Counted from the stretch's first letter, positions 1-11,120 are shown. The stretch is 64,000 bases of DNA from Hygrophila difformis (GCA_030278955.1 JAOANR010000004.1:16740526-16804525), one strand, 5' to 3'. The notes: generated by a model from the letters alone, not told the origin. Numbers and translations are program-made.

Positions 1-442
1 CTAGGTAGCGACCCCGAACCCAGACTCGAGATAAGTCGATGTTCTCCCCAAGACCGCCAATGTTGGCAAATACCTCCATAGCTAAATAACCGGAAGCAAT
101 GCCCTCGGGATGGCGCGCGAGTCCAGTCCACTGAAGATGGTCCAAAACCGCACTAACCCTGTCATCGTCCACATGACGAGGATACATGCCTCTCTCCGGA
201 ACATAAGCCCTGTTCCGACGAAGCTCGTCGAAATAGAACTCCTGAGAGGTCATCGTCGCAAACCGATGCCTATCGTGTCGACGGGGACGTACCTCATCGG
301 GAAGACGCCTGAGTCTCAGGCCCCGCTGCTCCTCGTCCTCCTCAGACTCACTGTCATCAGTATCCGGCATCACCGGAGCAGCAGTACTAGGGCCAGTTGC
401 GTCACGCCGAGAGGCTCGTCTCTTGGCCCCCGGGAGAACCAT
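1..442 (-). CDS. Partial ORF, plant-transposon-protein-like (N-terminal part)
   Basis: An open frame on the minus strand starts at an ATG at 442 and runs off the left edge of the window (about 147 residues visible). The first ~45 residues are basic, then acidic, and low in complexity (a DTDDSESEEDEEQ stretch). A more ordered part follows, reading FYFDELRRNRAYVPERGMYP and, further on, a VFANIG...VWVRGRYL segment. This layout (ERG motif, a W-containing helix, then a VRGR strand) is like the 'putative plant transposon protein' domain found in Athila-type and other plant retroelements. That assignment is from pattern memory, not a search. An in-frame ATG at 478 lies one base after a predicted splice acceptor and would add 12 hydrophobic residues; I prefer 442. 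It could instead be a host-genome gene captured by or derived from a transposon. Confidence 0.5.
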   Translation of the reverse strand, partial: MVLPGAKRRASRRDATGPSTAAPVMPDTDDSESEEDEEQRGLRLRRLPDEVRPRRHDRHRFATMTSQEFYFDELRRNRAYVPERGMYPRHVDDDRVSAVLDHLQWTGLARHPEGIASGYLAMEVFANIGGLGENIDLSRVWVRGRYL

Positions 443-479
443 AAGAGACGCCCAGACAACCCACAAGAAAAGCAACATC

Positions 480-1067
480 CTGCAAATACCCAACCAATAC
501 CAATTATAAGGTTAAATTTTACATAACAATTATAGAGCGGAAATACGCAAGAACATTAAGTATAAGCTCCAATGCGAGCAATCCAAGAGGATAACCAAAC
601 AAAGAATATGTCCAAACAAATCCCAAAACTCTTTGGGACTTTTAGTTGAACAAGTTATGTGCGCAATAAACCAAACTCAAAGTTTACTTACAAACACATG
701 GGAATCATCCCCAAATTGAAAAGATTGCTTAAGCAACAACTCATCATCATAATGTGGCACAAAACAACACAATGAACTCATCCTCATGCCCGCAATACCA
801 CTACAAATCGGGAATTTCATATTCTTCCTAAAACCAAGAATCTAGTAAAAACTTCCCAAAACTATGTATACATTGTTGCACAAATACTTACTAAACAACA
901 AAAATAGCGTCAAGTATCACATAAAGTCGCTAATTCGCACGAATCAAGTCTAGAAATTATAAACCCCCAATTCTAACACATAAACCCTAATCTCAAAATC
1001 CGTCCAAAAATCAAGTTATTCAAGGCATAAAAACTGAAATTGACAAGTAGAAGTAGTAGATACATAC
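480..1067 (-). other. Predicted 5'-UTR intron of the left-edge ORF
   Basis: On the minus strand a donor reading AAG|GTATGT lies at 1067 and an acceptor reading TTTGCAG|G at 480, giving a 588-bp T-rich interval with no long frame. It sits directly upstream of the ORF start at 442. No ATG occurs in the ~190 bp upstream of the donor, so translation would begin in the second exon. The reading is by splice-motif inspection only. Confidence 0.45.
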
Positions 1068-1307
1068 CTTGCAAAGCAAAATCGAAGCCGGAAATGGGAG
1101 AATTCGAGAATGGAAAAGCGAATTTGAGAGCAAATTGGAAGTGGTCTCGGATGTGGGAAGGGGTGAAATGGCTCGCGCGGGGCGCGAGCCCTTTTTTCCC
1201 GAACTGCAGTGGCCGCGCGGTCCCCGCACGCCGCCGCGCGGACACCGCGTGGGCCACGAAAAAAAAAGAGAGAAAAACAAGTTTTTTTTATTATTTATTT
1301 TAGTTAT
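1068..1307 (-). promoter_or_regulatory. GC-rich leader/promoter of the left-edge ORF
   Basis: This is the upstream region of the minus-strand ORF. It has a GC-rich island at about 1168-1252 with repeated CGCGCGG/CCGCGCGG words, and an AT-rich stretch at 1258-1307. The same CGCGCGG words occur just upstream of the TATA box in every chromovirus LTR of this window. The piece may therefore be a truncated retroelement promoter rather than a host one. No convincing TATA box was fixed. Confidence 0.35.
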
Positions 1308-1415
1308 TATTACCTCCCAATATTCTACACAATCAACGGCATGACAAACTGTCCAAATGCGATTTCTGGTTAAAGGAAGTAGCATTTTGGACACATAGTA
1401 TCCGTCGATGGAATC
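1308..1415 (+). pseudogene. TekA pol, RT fragment left of the solo LTR
   Basis: A short RT coding remnant. From about 1331 the frame reads NQ...[14 protein letters not shown], matching the TekB RT segment that runs into the palm/thumb boundary. One base is missing after the GTAGCATTT stretch, so the frame shifts before the S1 insertion. Upstream residues back to about 1308 still resemble the ILR..NQ part of TekB. The gene resumes at 3919 after S1 and one copy of its target duplication. Confidence 0.8.
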
Positions 1416-3913
1416 TGTAATACCCGTAAATTTTAGAATATAAAAATAGGAATTAATCCAATAGGAGAGAAGGTTTTGTTTCCTCGAACCCGTAGACGCG
1501 GAAATGCACGGAAGTCAAAGGACGACGAATTAGAACCCGACGGACCAAAACCGACGGTCTTAAGATTTCAAGCATGAAATCGAATTGAGACGGAATAAAT
1601 TTATGATGAGAAGCATAATCTGAAAATGACCCGGAAAATCGAGCGCGGAAACGTGGAAGGATAGAAGTCCGAAAGAGAGGAGAAAAAGACCCGACGGATC
1701 GGATCGCACGGACCCGCCCGGACCGCAGTCCAGGCGGGGACCGCGCGCTAGCCGGGCCGGGTTTGGCCAAAAGGCGCGCCAACCCCGCGTGGCTCCACAG
1801 GATTTGGCAAGTTGCGCGTTTTCGGCGATTTCTTACCATAATTCGACCCCCCGACTTTGGAAAGCGGATTTTGGACGGGGGAAGGTGAATTAGGTCGAAG
1901 GAGGGGTGATTCCCACTCCATTTGTCAGCCTCCATTCACCCTAGAGCTCTCCCAAACTCTCTCCAAAGCCAAAACACCTTCCGGCGACTTCCCGACGACT
2001 TTCCGATCACTTCCCGGCGACGAAAACCGACGGAGGAGGCGTGGAATACAAGATCCTCAGTGTTCTAAACTATGGTAAGTCGTCCATAGGTTTCCATTTA
2101 AGTTTTTGAACCCGAAACCTCGATCTAACATTGGATTTCTTCTTCCGATTTGAAATCGTGGCCAAAGTCGGAAGCTTGACGTTGAGGAGATCCGTTCGTA
2201 GCAAATTTGGACGAGCCCGACGACCCTAGGACGACCAAAACACCCTATCACAGTAAGTTGAGCCTTCCATATCAATACGGGTGGTTTAGGGGCATCTGGT
2301 ATAGTCGTAATGCAACGAAACGTAAAAACCAAAATTAAAAACCCCAATACGCGCAGTTTTTGAAATCTGTCTAAAACTCATATCTCGAGGATTCAATCCG
2401 GGAAACTCAAAACTAGACTTTTAATCCTAACACATAAATCTAGGTTGTGTAAAAATTTCAGACATTTTCGTTAATATTTGCTATTTTAAATCGCATCGAA
2501 AAGAAACTGTTTTGACAAAACGTGTTTGAAATCTGCCTATGAACATGTCCGAACTTAGTGAGTCTGTTTCTATAATTTGTAGTCCAATTTGATCTTTACA
2601 ATCTAAATGAAAGTTGTAGATAATCATGTCTAGTATATGTGGTTAAAATTTCAGAATTTTTGGAGTCCGTTTGATGTGTCAAAAAGCCAATTTTACGAAC
2701 TGTGACAAATCTGCTTCGGGACAGTAAACTGTTTCCGCATTGAACTCGATTTTTGACATGTTTCCTCAACTTATTTCGAGAAAGTTAAAACACGAAAGTT
2801 GTTCGTTAGGGTGTTTTGCATAGACTGTGAAATTTCAAGATTTTTCGGACTTAAACCGAATTTTTAAATTGAAAAGGCGTAAACTGTGACGCCAAGTTAC
2901 TTTTAAATCGAAGGATTTTGAAATTTCGAAACGAACGATCAAATATTTGAAATACGATACATCTATACTTTTGAAAAACCCCGATACATTAAATCTAAAC
3001 GATACATGAGATACTTAGGTGGAGGGTGAGTGCTCTGCAGGGTGCCCCTCTAGCCTTTCTCTTTGGGCCTATAATGGACGAGAGAATTTGATGAGATATT
3101 ACGCCAATCGGCGGGAGATACATGGCCTACTCTCTCGGGTTGTCCGTATGGATTTCCCGAGGCTCCGGAGTGGTACTGGGTGTGGTAGATACGGCTGCGG
3201 CCGCCGGATCACCGGCTAAACGAGATACTTACGAAACGGCTGCGGCCGCCGGATCACCGGCTATACAAAACACTGAGAAATAGTTACGTAACGGGGAAAT
3301 AAAGATTTAATATTTTTAAGTATTTATTTATTTTTGCATGTCTTTAAATTATGCATTTAAATTATGTCTTTAAATTTCATATCATGACTAAATTGTTATT
3401 GTGGATTAAATGCATGTTCAAGTACATAATTAAAATATTATTTCCTTTAAATTTTGTGAATGCATGTTAGGAGTGAAATTTTAAATTATCTAATTAAATC
3501 TCTTTATTGCTATGTTAGGATCGACTTACTCAGTATTTTATATACTGATAAAATTGTTGTTTTCTCTTTTCTTTTCAGAGTATGAAGATAATGCATGAGC
3601 ATATGCATTGGGGGATGGAAAAACTTTAACATTGTTTTTATTGCTTTTATGATACTTGCATAACGGGCATGTAAATCCCGAGTTTTGGCCATGTCGGCCC
3701 ACTTTACATTTTTCCGCTGCGATATATTATTACTACTACTATATGTGTGGATGATACTTAATATTATTTTTAAATAGATTCCGGACTTGTTTTTAAACCT
3801 TTTTGCAATACCTATAGCCTTGCATCTCTTTGGCAAGCTCGGAGAATCCGTGTCTTGCTAGAGAGATGTGGCGGTGACATCCCGGCCTGGGTTATCAAAT
3901 CCGGGGTGTTACA
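1416..3913 (+). mobile_element. S1: solo LTR of a chromovirus, inserted in TekA pol
   Basis: This 2498-bp LTR begins TGTAATACCCG and ends GGGGTGTTACA, the termini shared by all chromovirus LTRs here. The flanks are GAATC (1411-1415) and GAATT (3914-3918), a 5-bp target duplication with one C/T difference. Joining the flanks gives an uninterrupted pol reading (GIS codons), so the site was intact coding sequence. No primer site or internal region follows, so this is a solo LTR left by LTR-LTR recombination. Internal landmarks: CGCGCGG-type island near 1735-1795; TGGTAAGT donor at 2075; second donor-like CAGTAAGT at 2253; structured block at 3016-3265; acceptor TTTTCAG at 3578; conserved terminal ~110 bp with the CTTGCATCTCTTTGGCAAGC motif. 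Confidence 0.93.
3193..3263 (+). repeat. Duplicated 26-bp GC-rich word in solo LTR S1
   Basis: Two identical 26-bp copies (3193-3218 and 3238-3263) begin GGCTGCGGCCGCCGG and end CACCGGCTA. Each contains a GCGGCCGC palindrome and a CCGG-atca-CCGG hairpin. The other LTRs carry one related copy at this place, so the duplication is private to S1. Confidence 0.85.
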
Positions 3914-3918
3914 GAATT

Positions 3919-6115
3919 TCAGTGGATCCGGCAAAAGTTTCTGCCGTGACAGAATGGGCAGCGCCAAAGAGCCCAACTGAGATAAGGAGTTTCCTTGGAT
4001 TAGCCGGGTACTATAGACGGTTCGTGAAGGATTTTTCAAAAATCGCACGACCTTTAACCCAGCTACTGAAGAAAGGAGCGAAATACGAGTGGACGAGTGC
4101 GTGTGAGACTGCGTTTCAAGAGCTGAAGAAACGACTCACAACCACACCCGTATTGACACTACCATCAGAGAATGGTGACTTCGAAGTTTACAGCGATGCT
4201 TCGAAGGAATGTTTAGGTTGTGTCTTGATGCAAGACTCGAGAATCGTTGCATATGCATCACGCCAACTAAAACCTCACGAGGAAAATTATCCGACACATG
4301 ACCTGGAGTTGGCAGCGGTCGTTTTCGCTTTAAAGATATGGAGACATTATCTTTATGGGCGAAAGTGTCGAATATTCACCGACCACAAGCGCTTCAAATA
4401 TATATTCACTCAGAAGGAGTTGAATTTGAGACAGCGAAGGTGGTTGGAACTTATTAAAGATTATGATTTGGAGATATCCTACCATGAAGGGAAGGCGAAT
4501 GTGGTAGCCGATGCCCTAAGCCGGAAAACCCAACACGTGACGAACTCGTTGGTAATTCCGCCGACATTGTACATGGATTTGGCAAGATTGGATTTGGAAC
4601 TTGTGCATCCGGGCACAGTTAGTGACACGATCAATGCCATGATCGTAGAAACTCCAATATTTGATGAAATTCAACTCGCTCAACCGGGCGACGCGAAGTT
4701 GGAGAGAATAAAGAAGTATATTGCCGAGGGTAAGGCAATAGGGTTTGCTATCCATGAGGATGGAAGCAGTCGCTTCAAAGGGAGATGGTGTGTGCCTCAA
4801 AAGTGTGTCGAGTTGAAGCAAAGGTTGATGAATGAAGGTCACAACACACCATATTCAGTGCATCCCGGAGGTGACAAGCTTTACAAGGACCTGAAGAAGA
4901 TCTGTTGATTGGCCGGGAATGAAAAAGGAAGTGGCAGACTTCGTGGCGAAATGCCTCACCTGCCAAAGGGTTAAGGCAGTGAGACATAAACCCTTAGGAC
5001 TGATGCAACCACTAGAGATTCCAAGTTGGAAGTGGGATAGCATCTCGATGGACTTTGTCTCGGGATTATCCCGATCACCTAAAGGCATGAACAAGATTTG
5101 GGTGATTGTGGATAGGCTAACGAAGACGCCCATATTTATCCCGATGAAGGACACGTGGACTATGGACCAATTGGCCCGAGCCTACATTGATAATGTGGTA
5201 CGACGACATGGAGTACCACATGACATCATGTTTGACAGAGACAGTAGATTTGTCTCTCATTTTTGGACGGAGTTACAAAAAGCTCTCGGTACTCAAATCA
5301 AAATGAGCACCGCATTCCACCCGATGACGGATGGACAAACCGAGAGGACGATCCAAACACTAGAAGACATGCTGAGAGCATGTGTGTGGGAGTTTAAGGG
5401 AAATTGGGAAGCTTATTTACCCTTAATTGAGTTCTCCTATAACAATAGCTACCATGCTAGCATTGGCATGGCACCTTTCGAGGCGTTGTATGGACGAAAG
5501 TGCCGAAGCCCGTTGAGCTGGGAAGAAAGCGATAAGTCAATGGTAGTGGGACCACAACTTGTCGAAGATATGGCTCAACAGATAAAGGTGATTCAAGGGA
5601 AAATGAAAGCCGCTCAAGACCGTCAGAAGAGTTATGCTGACGTGAGACGACGAGACCTAGAATTTCAAGTGGGAGATAGAGTCATGCTAAAGATATCACC
5701 CATGAAGGGGGTGATGCGCTTTGGCAAACGAGGAAAGTTGAGTCCTCGATACATAGGACCTTACGAGATTCTAGAACGAGTCGGAAATTTGGCCTACCAA
5801 CTGGCTTTACTGCCACAATTAGATCGAGTTCATAATGTCTTCCATGTCTCACAACTAAAGAAGTATGTGCCAGACCCGACACATGTACTTCAACAGGAAG
5901 TAATCGAACTCGATGAGGATCTGACTTATGAAGAAGTCCCAGTGCGAATTCTAGACGCTAAGGAGCGAGTAACGAGGAATAAAACTGTCAAGATGGTCAA
6001 GGTTCTTTGGTCGAACCATGAAAGCGAGACAACAACATGGGAGTTAGAGTCGGACATGAGGGAACGCTATCCGACACTGTTCCAAACTGACACCGACACA
6101 GTTATGGGGACATAA
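3919..6115 (+). pseudogene. TekA pol: RT thumb, RNase H, integrase, chromodomain-like tail
   Basis: This is the 3' part of a chromovirus polyprotein, read in two frames: to 4908, then from about 4919. Order: RT connection ([12 protein letters not shown]); RNase H with EVYSDAS, the DLELAA glutamate, FTDHK and ADALSR; an integrase zinc-binding region (CPx histidines, CLTCQ); an integrase core with MDFVSGL, DRDSRF and [14 protein letters not shown], supplying the DDE residues; the [10 protein letters not shown] domain; and a C-terminal ELDED...[10 protein letters not shown]...TTWELE segment like a group of plant chromodomains. Relative to TekB, one extra base near 4905 shifts the frame and creates a TGA just before the WPGMKK residues. 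The stop at 6115 follows DTVMGT, as in TekB. With no gag or most of RT, it cannot be functional. Confidence 0.92.
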
Positions 6116-6360
6116 CTGCAATCTTAAGTGGGAGAGGATGTCACAACGTGCATTTTCCGTACATTTTTGTAACCAAACAAATTCAAATTGTTTTGAACTA
6201 CGTTATGGCTTGATCCCTTCACAGGGTACGTAGGCAGCTTAGAAGTTTTAATTCTAAGTTCAGTCACAAAATAATAAAACAAACAAAAGGATTCATTCTT
6301 AACACGAGAAAAGCCGAAACACAACTTCGAGAACGAAGTTGATTCTTAAGGAGGGTAGAC
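6116..6360 (+). promoter_or_regulatory. TekA 3' cis region with two purine tracts
   Basis: Between the pol stop and the LTR are two purine-rich tracts. AAGTGGGAGAGGATG (6125-6139) lies about 220 bp before the LTR, and AAGGAGGGTAGAC (6348-6360) directly abuts the LTR start as the plus-strand primer tract should. Between them (about 6185-6275) is a block beginning CAAATTGTTTTGAACTACG and containing GGGTACGTAGGCAGCTTAGA. TekB, TekE2 and TekE3 carry the same block. Confidence 0.75.
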
Positions 6361-8572
6361 TGTAATACCCGAGAATTTTGCAACATAAAATAAATAAATA
6401 AATAAATAAAATAAATAAACAAACAATAATAAAATAAATAAATAAATAAAATAAATAAATAAACAATAAATAAAATAATAATAATAATAAATAAATATAA
6501 TAAGTGAATAAACATAATACATAGACAAGGAAATGAGAAATGGAATTTAATTTCCGATACCCGTAAAGCCAAAGATAAATTAATCAAATAAATTGTACAA
6601 GTGTACCCGACACCGATGGACTCGAGAATTCGAGACCAATATTAAATCTAGACCCGAGTAAGAAATTTAGATTGGGAATAGGAGCCCGAAAATATCCCGA
6701 AAATCCGAATCCGAGAACATAGAGGGATAGAAGTCCGAAAGAGATGAGGAAATGCCCCACGGATCGCACGACCTGCCCGGACCGAAGTCCAGGTGTGGGC
6801 CGCGCGGTGGCCGCGCGGTGTTTGGCTAAACGGCGCGCCAACCCCGCGCCACTCGACAGATTCACCGGTTGCGAGATTTACTCGCCCGAATCCGGATTTT
6901 CCGACTTCGGTTGTATTCCTTTCGGCTCAAGACTCACCAAGGCCGACCTTGGATGTCCCTAGGTCGTGTCTATCTATAAATAACACCTCTTGGCAGCCCC
7001 GAACACTTTTTAAAACCCTACAACTCTCCATACGTTCGAAAACCCTAATCCCGGAGTCGTCGGAGGCACGAAACCAAGGCGAGGACTGTTTTGGATGAAT
7101 CCGGAAGTCTTCTATCGTCGTGGTAAGTCTGATCCATTCGTCTCTTACTTTTTGATTCGAAAACGAATCCTAACTTAATCTTTTTCCTTTCGACACCACG
7201 AATCGGATCTAGAACGAAGAACCCGATGAACGGAGAAGATAAACGGTGGACTGGAAGCCACGCCTCCGAATCGACGATCCCGGACGCCCAAAGATCTGTA
7301 AGTTAATCTTACTATGGTTTGGGAGGATTTAAAATACACTTAACCTAAAGATTTAAACCAAGAACGTAAAATCTGTCAAAACGAAATCTTTAACGGCGCA
7401 ACATTTTGCATGATTTTTCTGAACCCTTAAACCTGTTCAAACGAGAAAACTTAAAACACAAAAAACGTTTTTAAGACATAGATCTAGATACTGTAAAAAT
7501 TTCATAATTTTTCGTTATGATTTGATATCTGAAATTGATCTCAAACCGAACTGCTTTGAATTTGAATCTTGAAATCTGGACAGAACTTAGGTTTGAACTT
7601 GTAGACGTTTTTGACATTAGATCTATACCAATTCAGAACTTTAGCCGAACATGAAAGTTGTAGATATGTATCTTAGGTATCTCTCTGTAAAATTTCATCA
7701 AATTTGGAGTTAGTTTTCTATGGTAGATCTTGAAATCTTGAAACTGGTGTTGAACTTTTTGGACAGAATATCATCCTGATAGAAATTGACGTTTTTCACT
7801 TACTTCCGTATCTCGGATCCAAAAACTTAAAACATGAAACTTGTTCATCTCTGTGTTTTCGAGTCACTGGTCAAATTTCAAAATTTTTGGACTTAAAACC
7901 GAGTTTTAGTAAATTTTGAAGTAAAATGTGGTTGACCGAGTCAAATCTTGAAGTCTTGTTGAAACAGTAAAACTAGCCTTTAAGGTTTAAACGAGTAGAA
8001 AACTCTTTTGAAATAAATACATGAAATCTGAAATTTAGAAAATCCCCTTACAAACTTGATCATTTAAAATTAGGGGGTGAGTGCTCTGCAGGGTGCCCTC
8101 CTAACGATTCACTTCGTGCCTTTATGGACGATGGTGAATCGCGCGAAATTTTGAGATATGTTGCCAAAACGGCATGAGATATATGGCCTACACTCTCGTG
8201 AATATCCATATGGATTTCCCGAGGCTCCGGAGTGGTACTGGGTATGGCAGATACGGCTGCGGCCGCCGGGCTACCGGCTAAACTTGACGAGATTGCGATG
8301 CAATCGTGAAATGCTTGAAATACTAAATCCTGGGTGTAATGGGGATAGATAAAAATATTATTTATTTTCATTTAAATTATTAAATGCTTTGTTTAAATTA
8401 TTTATGGCCTTTATTTAAATTATGCTAAATGTGTTGTTAATTAGAGCCATGAATTAATTATGCAAATTGGTTAGACAATTAAATTGAATTATCTATGATT
8501 TATTATTATCATGCTTTTATTTAAATATTGATTAATGGCTTTGAAACCCCACGATCATGTATGTATTAACTT
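6361..8572 (+). mobile_element. TekA 3' LTR, truncated on the right
   Basis: It starts TGTAATACCCGAG directly after the purine tract, with an AT-rich (AAAT)n stretch at 6385-6500. A GC-rich CGCGCGG island lies at about 6796-6850 and a TATA box (TATAAATAA) at 6975-6983. Donor-like GTAAGT motifs are at 7123 and 7298, and the structured block at 8077-8282. It closely matches the TekE6 LTR up to TATTAACTT (8572). The last ~400 bp, including the splice acceptor and the TTACA end, are missing where a T-run begins. Confidence 0.88.
6975..6983 (+). promoter_or_regulatory. TATA box of TekA LTR
   Basis: TATAAATAA lies downstream of the GC-rich island and about 145 bp upstream of the first donor motif. 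The same box is at the same relative place in TekE6 (60651), TekE2 (17871 and 33272) and TekB (minus strand, 22317 and 31568). Confidence 0.65.
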
Positions 8573-9436
8573 TTTTTTAAGGAAAGATGGTTTTATTCCA
8601 TAGAGTGATTAATATTGGAATACTATCAGGTTACAAACCAAACTGTGAAATAGACCCCTAAGGAGGCAGGTCCCTCAAAATCCTAACAGCCAAAGTAACG
8701 AAAGACCCAAAGCACAAGCTGCTAAACAAAGATTAACTAAAGTGAGCATCTACACCTTCCAATTCCAAGTTTGGGATAGGTTCCCTGAGCTCCACACAGT
8801 CAAGTCAAGTAATGCAAGCACCATCATCTCTCCTAGTTAACACAGCATCAAGAGTTTGCAGCAGCATCGAACTGGACAGTCACTCCACTCTATCTAGGAT
8901 CTCTAGTGCCGATCTACTTTACCTTCGCAAGCTCATCAGTCTGCCTGGCCACTCACCCTGCCGCATACCGAACTGCTACTTCTTAAATCAATCAGGAAAA
9001 ATTTGGCAAGGTCAGCATCAACTTCTCCCTTCAGTTAGTAGTAACATTTACCATCTCAACAGCCATTCCACCCTCCGCAGCATCTCATGGGCCTCCTCCG
9101 CATCGGAACGGTGGCTCAAAGGACAATCCCATTAATTTGTTACATAACCACATCTCACTTGCAAAGTACTCGAAACCAAGGCATCGGAACGCAAGGGACA
9201 GATATGGTTTAAGACAGTGGCCAAAGGTAAAGGATAGGAGGGGTGTGAAGGGGTGAGAAACAGTCAAAAAGAGAGGATAAGGAGCCGCCATGTGCAAATA
9301 TATAACATATAGAGTTTCGAGAATTTGCCATCTCTCAATGTATATATTCAACCAACAAGTAAAGACATCCAAACCATTTGCAATACTACTCCAAGTATCA
9401 AGAGACACAACTCTACTGACACCGCTAACTATATAA
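8573..9436 (-). mobile_element. LINE-like 3' end (5'-truncated), minus strand
   Basis: Read on the minus strand, this ends with AATAAAACCATCTTTCCTT followed by an A-run (the T-run at 8573-8578), preceded by a GTAACCTGATAGTATTCC stretch. This resembles the 3' ends of plant LINE elements. The upstream ~650 bp shows no domain I recognise; a 107-codon minus frame (9085-9408) has no clear match. It interrupts the TekA LTR at TATTAACTT, but the rest of that LTR does not resume on the right. A deletion must have followed, and I cannot define the TSD or the true right boundary. Confidence 0.45.
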
Positions 9437-11120
9437 GAGCTATTTCCGATTAAATTCGAGAACGAAAGAATTTAAATTCCGAGAACTCGTGGAGTTTATT
9501 GCACGGGAGTGTTACGAACATTAATCCGAGTTCATAACAAATTTAAGATAGGAATTTCGATCCAGAAATGACCCGAAAAGTCGAACCGAAAACGTAGAGG
9601 ATAGAAACCCGACAGAGAAAAAAGGAAAAGACCCGATGGACCACACGAACCGCTCGAACCGGCCAAACTGGACGTCGCGCGCTCTTCGCGCGGCCACCGC
9701 GCGAGAGGGGGTTGACGCGACCAAGGCTGAGCTCGCGCGGCCAAAGCAATACGATCGCGTCATCACCGCGCCAGAGGAGCAGGAGGTGTAAACTTTCCTT
9801 CCATGGCGATTTTCTTGCCAAATTTTCGATTCCTATTGATGGCAAGCCGATCACAGCCTTAGGAAAGGCTTAAGAACGGGATAGGGACATCCCCTTACCC
9901 ATTTCTACAGAAAACACCAACCCTCCTTTCTCTCATTCTTCCTCTCCAAGCCAAAACCTTTCAAGTTCACTTTCCGGCAAGGATTCCGGCGAAGACGAGA
10001 CGATCGGGACGAAACCTCTGCCTTCTAGGACCTTGGTAACTTATAGTGTAGTTTTTAATTCGTCCATAGATCCCAAAAACTCGAAATCTAACACTCTAAT
10101 CATTGTTACAATTTCACGTCGGGGGCGAAAAAGAAGAGATCGTAGAAGTTGGTTGTTCATTGCGACCCTAGGACGTTCGAAAAGCCCCTATAACAATCCT
10201 ATTCTCTAAACAAGTAAGTCAAGGCCTTACTATACATTTTTCGTGGTTTCTTGTTGTTTAAAATACAAGATCTAAACTCGAAACTAAAATCGGATTTCAA
10301 AAACCCTCTTTTCGACCCATTTCTGTAATCCGACTAAAACCTTATTTTCGGGAATTCAAAATAAAAACTTTTCAACATAGATTTTGTTCGTAAGACCGTA
10401 ATCTACCTTGTGTCAAAATTTAGCCATTTCCATAAAGAGTTTATACCCCAAATTGCGATGTAAAGTTTCTGTGTGAAAATCGGACATTCGAAACCTTGAC
10501 AGTTTCAATGGTCTAACTTGATGCATGTCTTTCACCCACTTCTAGACCGAACCAAACTTGAATTTGTAAACAAAAATTTGTATATATTTATGTTTAGATT
10601 ATGCATACAAATTTTAATAAAATTTGAAGTTCATTTGATATGTTAAAACGTATAGATTTTAAAACTGTGTCGAACCGATTTTTGAAATCATGCTTTGACA
10701 GTGTGTTGAGGGCGACTTTTGAACACTTGACTCTCATTATTTCCGAAAACTTAAAACACAAAAGTTGTTCATTAAGGTGTCTTCTTCAACCTGTAAAAAT
10801 TTCAGACCATTTGGACTTGAAATGAATTTTTAATCAACGTTGGAATAAACTGTGTCGAAATTGAACTTTCTAGTAGAAAACCCTTCTTGTAATAAACTCG
10901 AATTTCGACCAACTTCGAAACCTTATTTTGAGAAACTCGAAATATGAAAGTTGTTCGAAAAGGTATTTTTAAGCTATTGGGTCAATTTCAGAATTTTTGA
11001 CTGTAAGATGAATTTTTAAATTAAAAAGGCGTAACCTATGACGAATTGGATTTTTTTCAGACTTGAGAAAACTCGAACTATGAAATGCGACATCGAATCT
11101 TCTTACACGACTAAACATAA
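9437..11120 (+). mobile_element. TekF: truncated chromovirus LTR
   Basis: This is collinear with the TekE3 LTR, but both ends are missing. Landmarks: CCGAGAACTCGTGG, like CCCGTGAAGTCGG in TekE3; GC-rich CGCGCGG words at 9676-9760; a promoter-like leader; a donor-like TTGGTAAC near 10034; then long stretches with the repeated AAAGTTGTTC and AAAATTTCAGA words typical of these LTRs. It stops at 11120, where the AthE5 LTR begins (flank CATAA). The rest of TekF lies beyond AthE5 and outside the window. The left edge is approximate. Confidence 0.7.

Larger units (their letters stand above)
1308..8572 (+). mobile_element. TekA: 5'-truncated Tekay/Del-like chromovirus
   Basis: This remnant of a Ty3/gypsy chromovirus lies on the plus strand. 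The 5' LTR, gag, protease and most of the RT are absent. It starts inside the RT at about 1308, next to unrelated sequence. Its pol is interrupted by solo LTR S1, continues at 3919-6115, and is followed by the family's 3' cis region and a 3' LTR from 6361. That LTR is cut at about 8572 by a LINE-like tail. Pol is close in sequence to TekB and has the same order: RT, RNase H, integrase, chromodomain-like tail. The Tekay/Del assignment rests on the C-terminal tail and long LTRs; the initiator tRNA-Met primer site is seen only in its sister elements here. Confidence 0.85.

Noticed and set aside
6264..6587. Hydrophobic Tyr/Ile/Leu-rich protein
   Set aside because: Translation of the (AAAT)n stretch at the LTR start on the opposite strand.
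8812..9135. 107-aa plus-strand ORF in the LINE-like region
   Set aside because: No domain recognised; it lies antisense to the orientation shown by the poly-A end.
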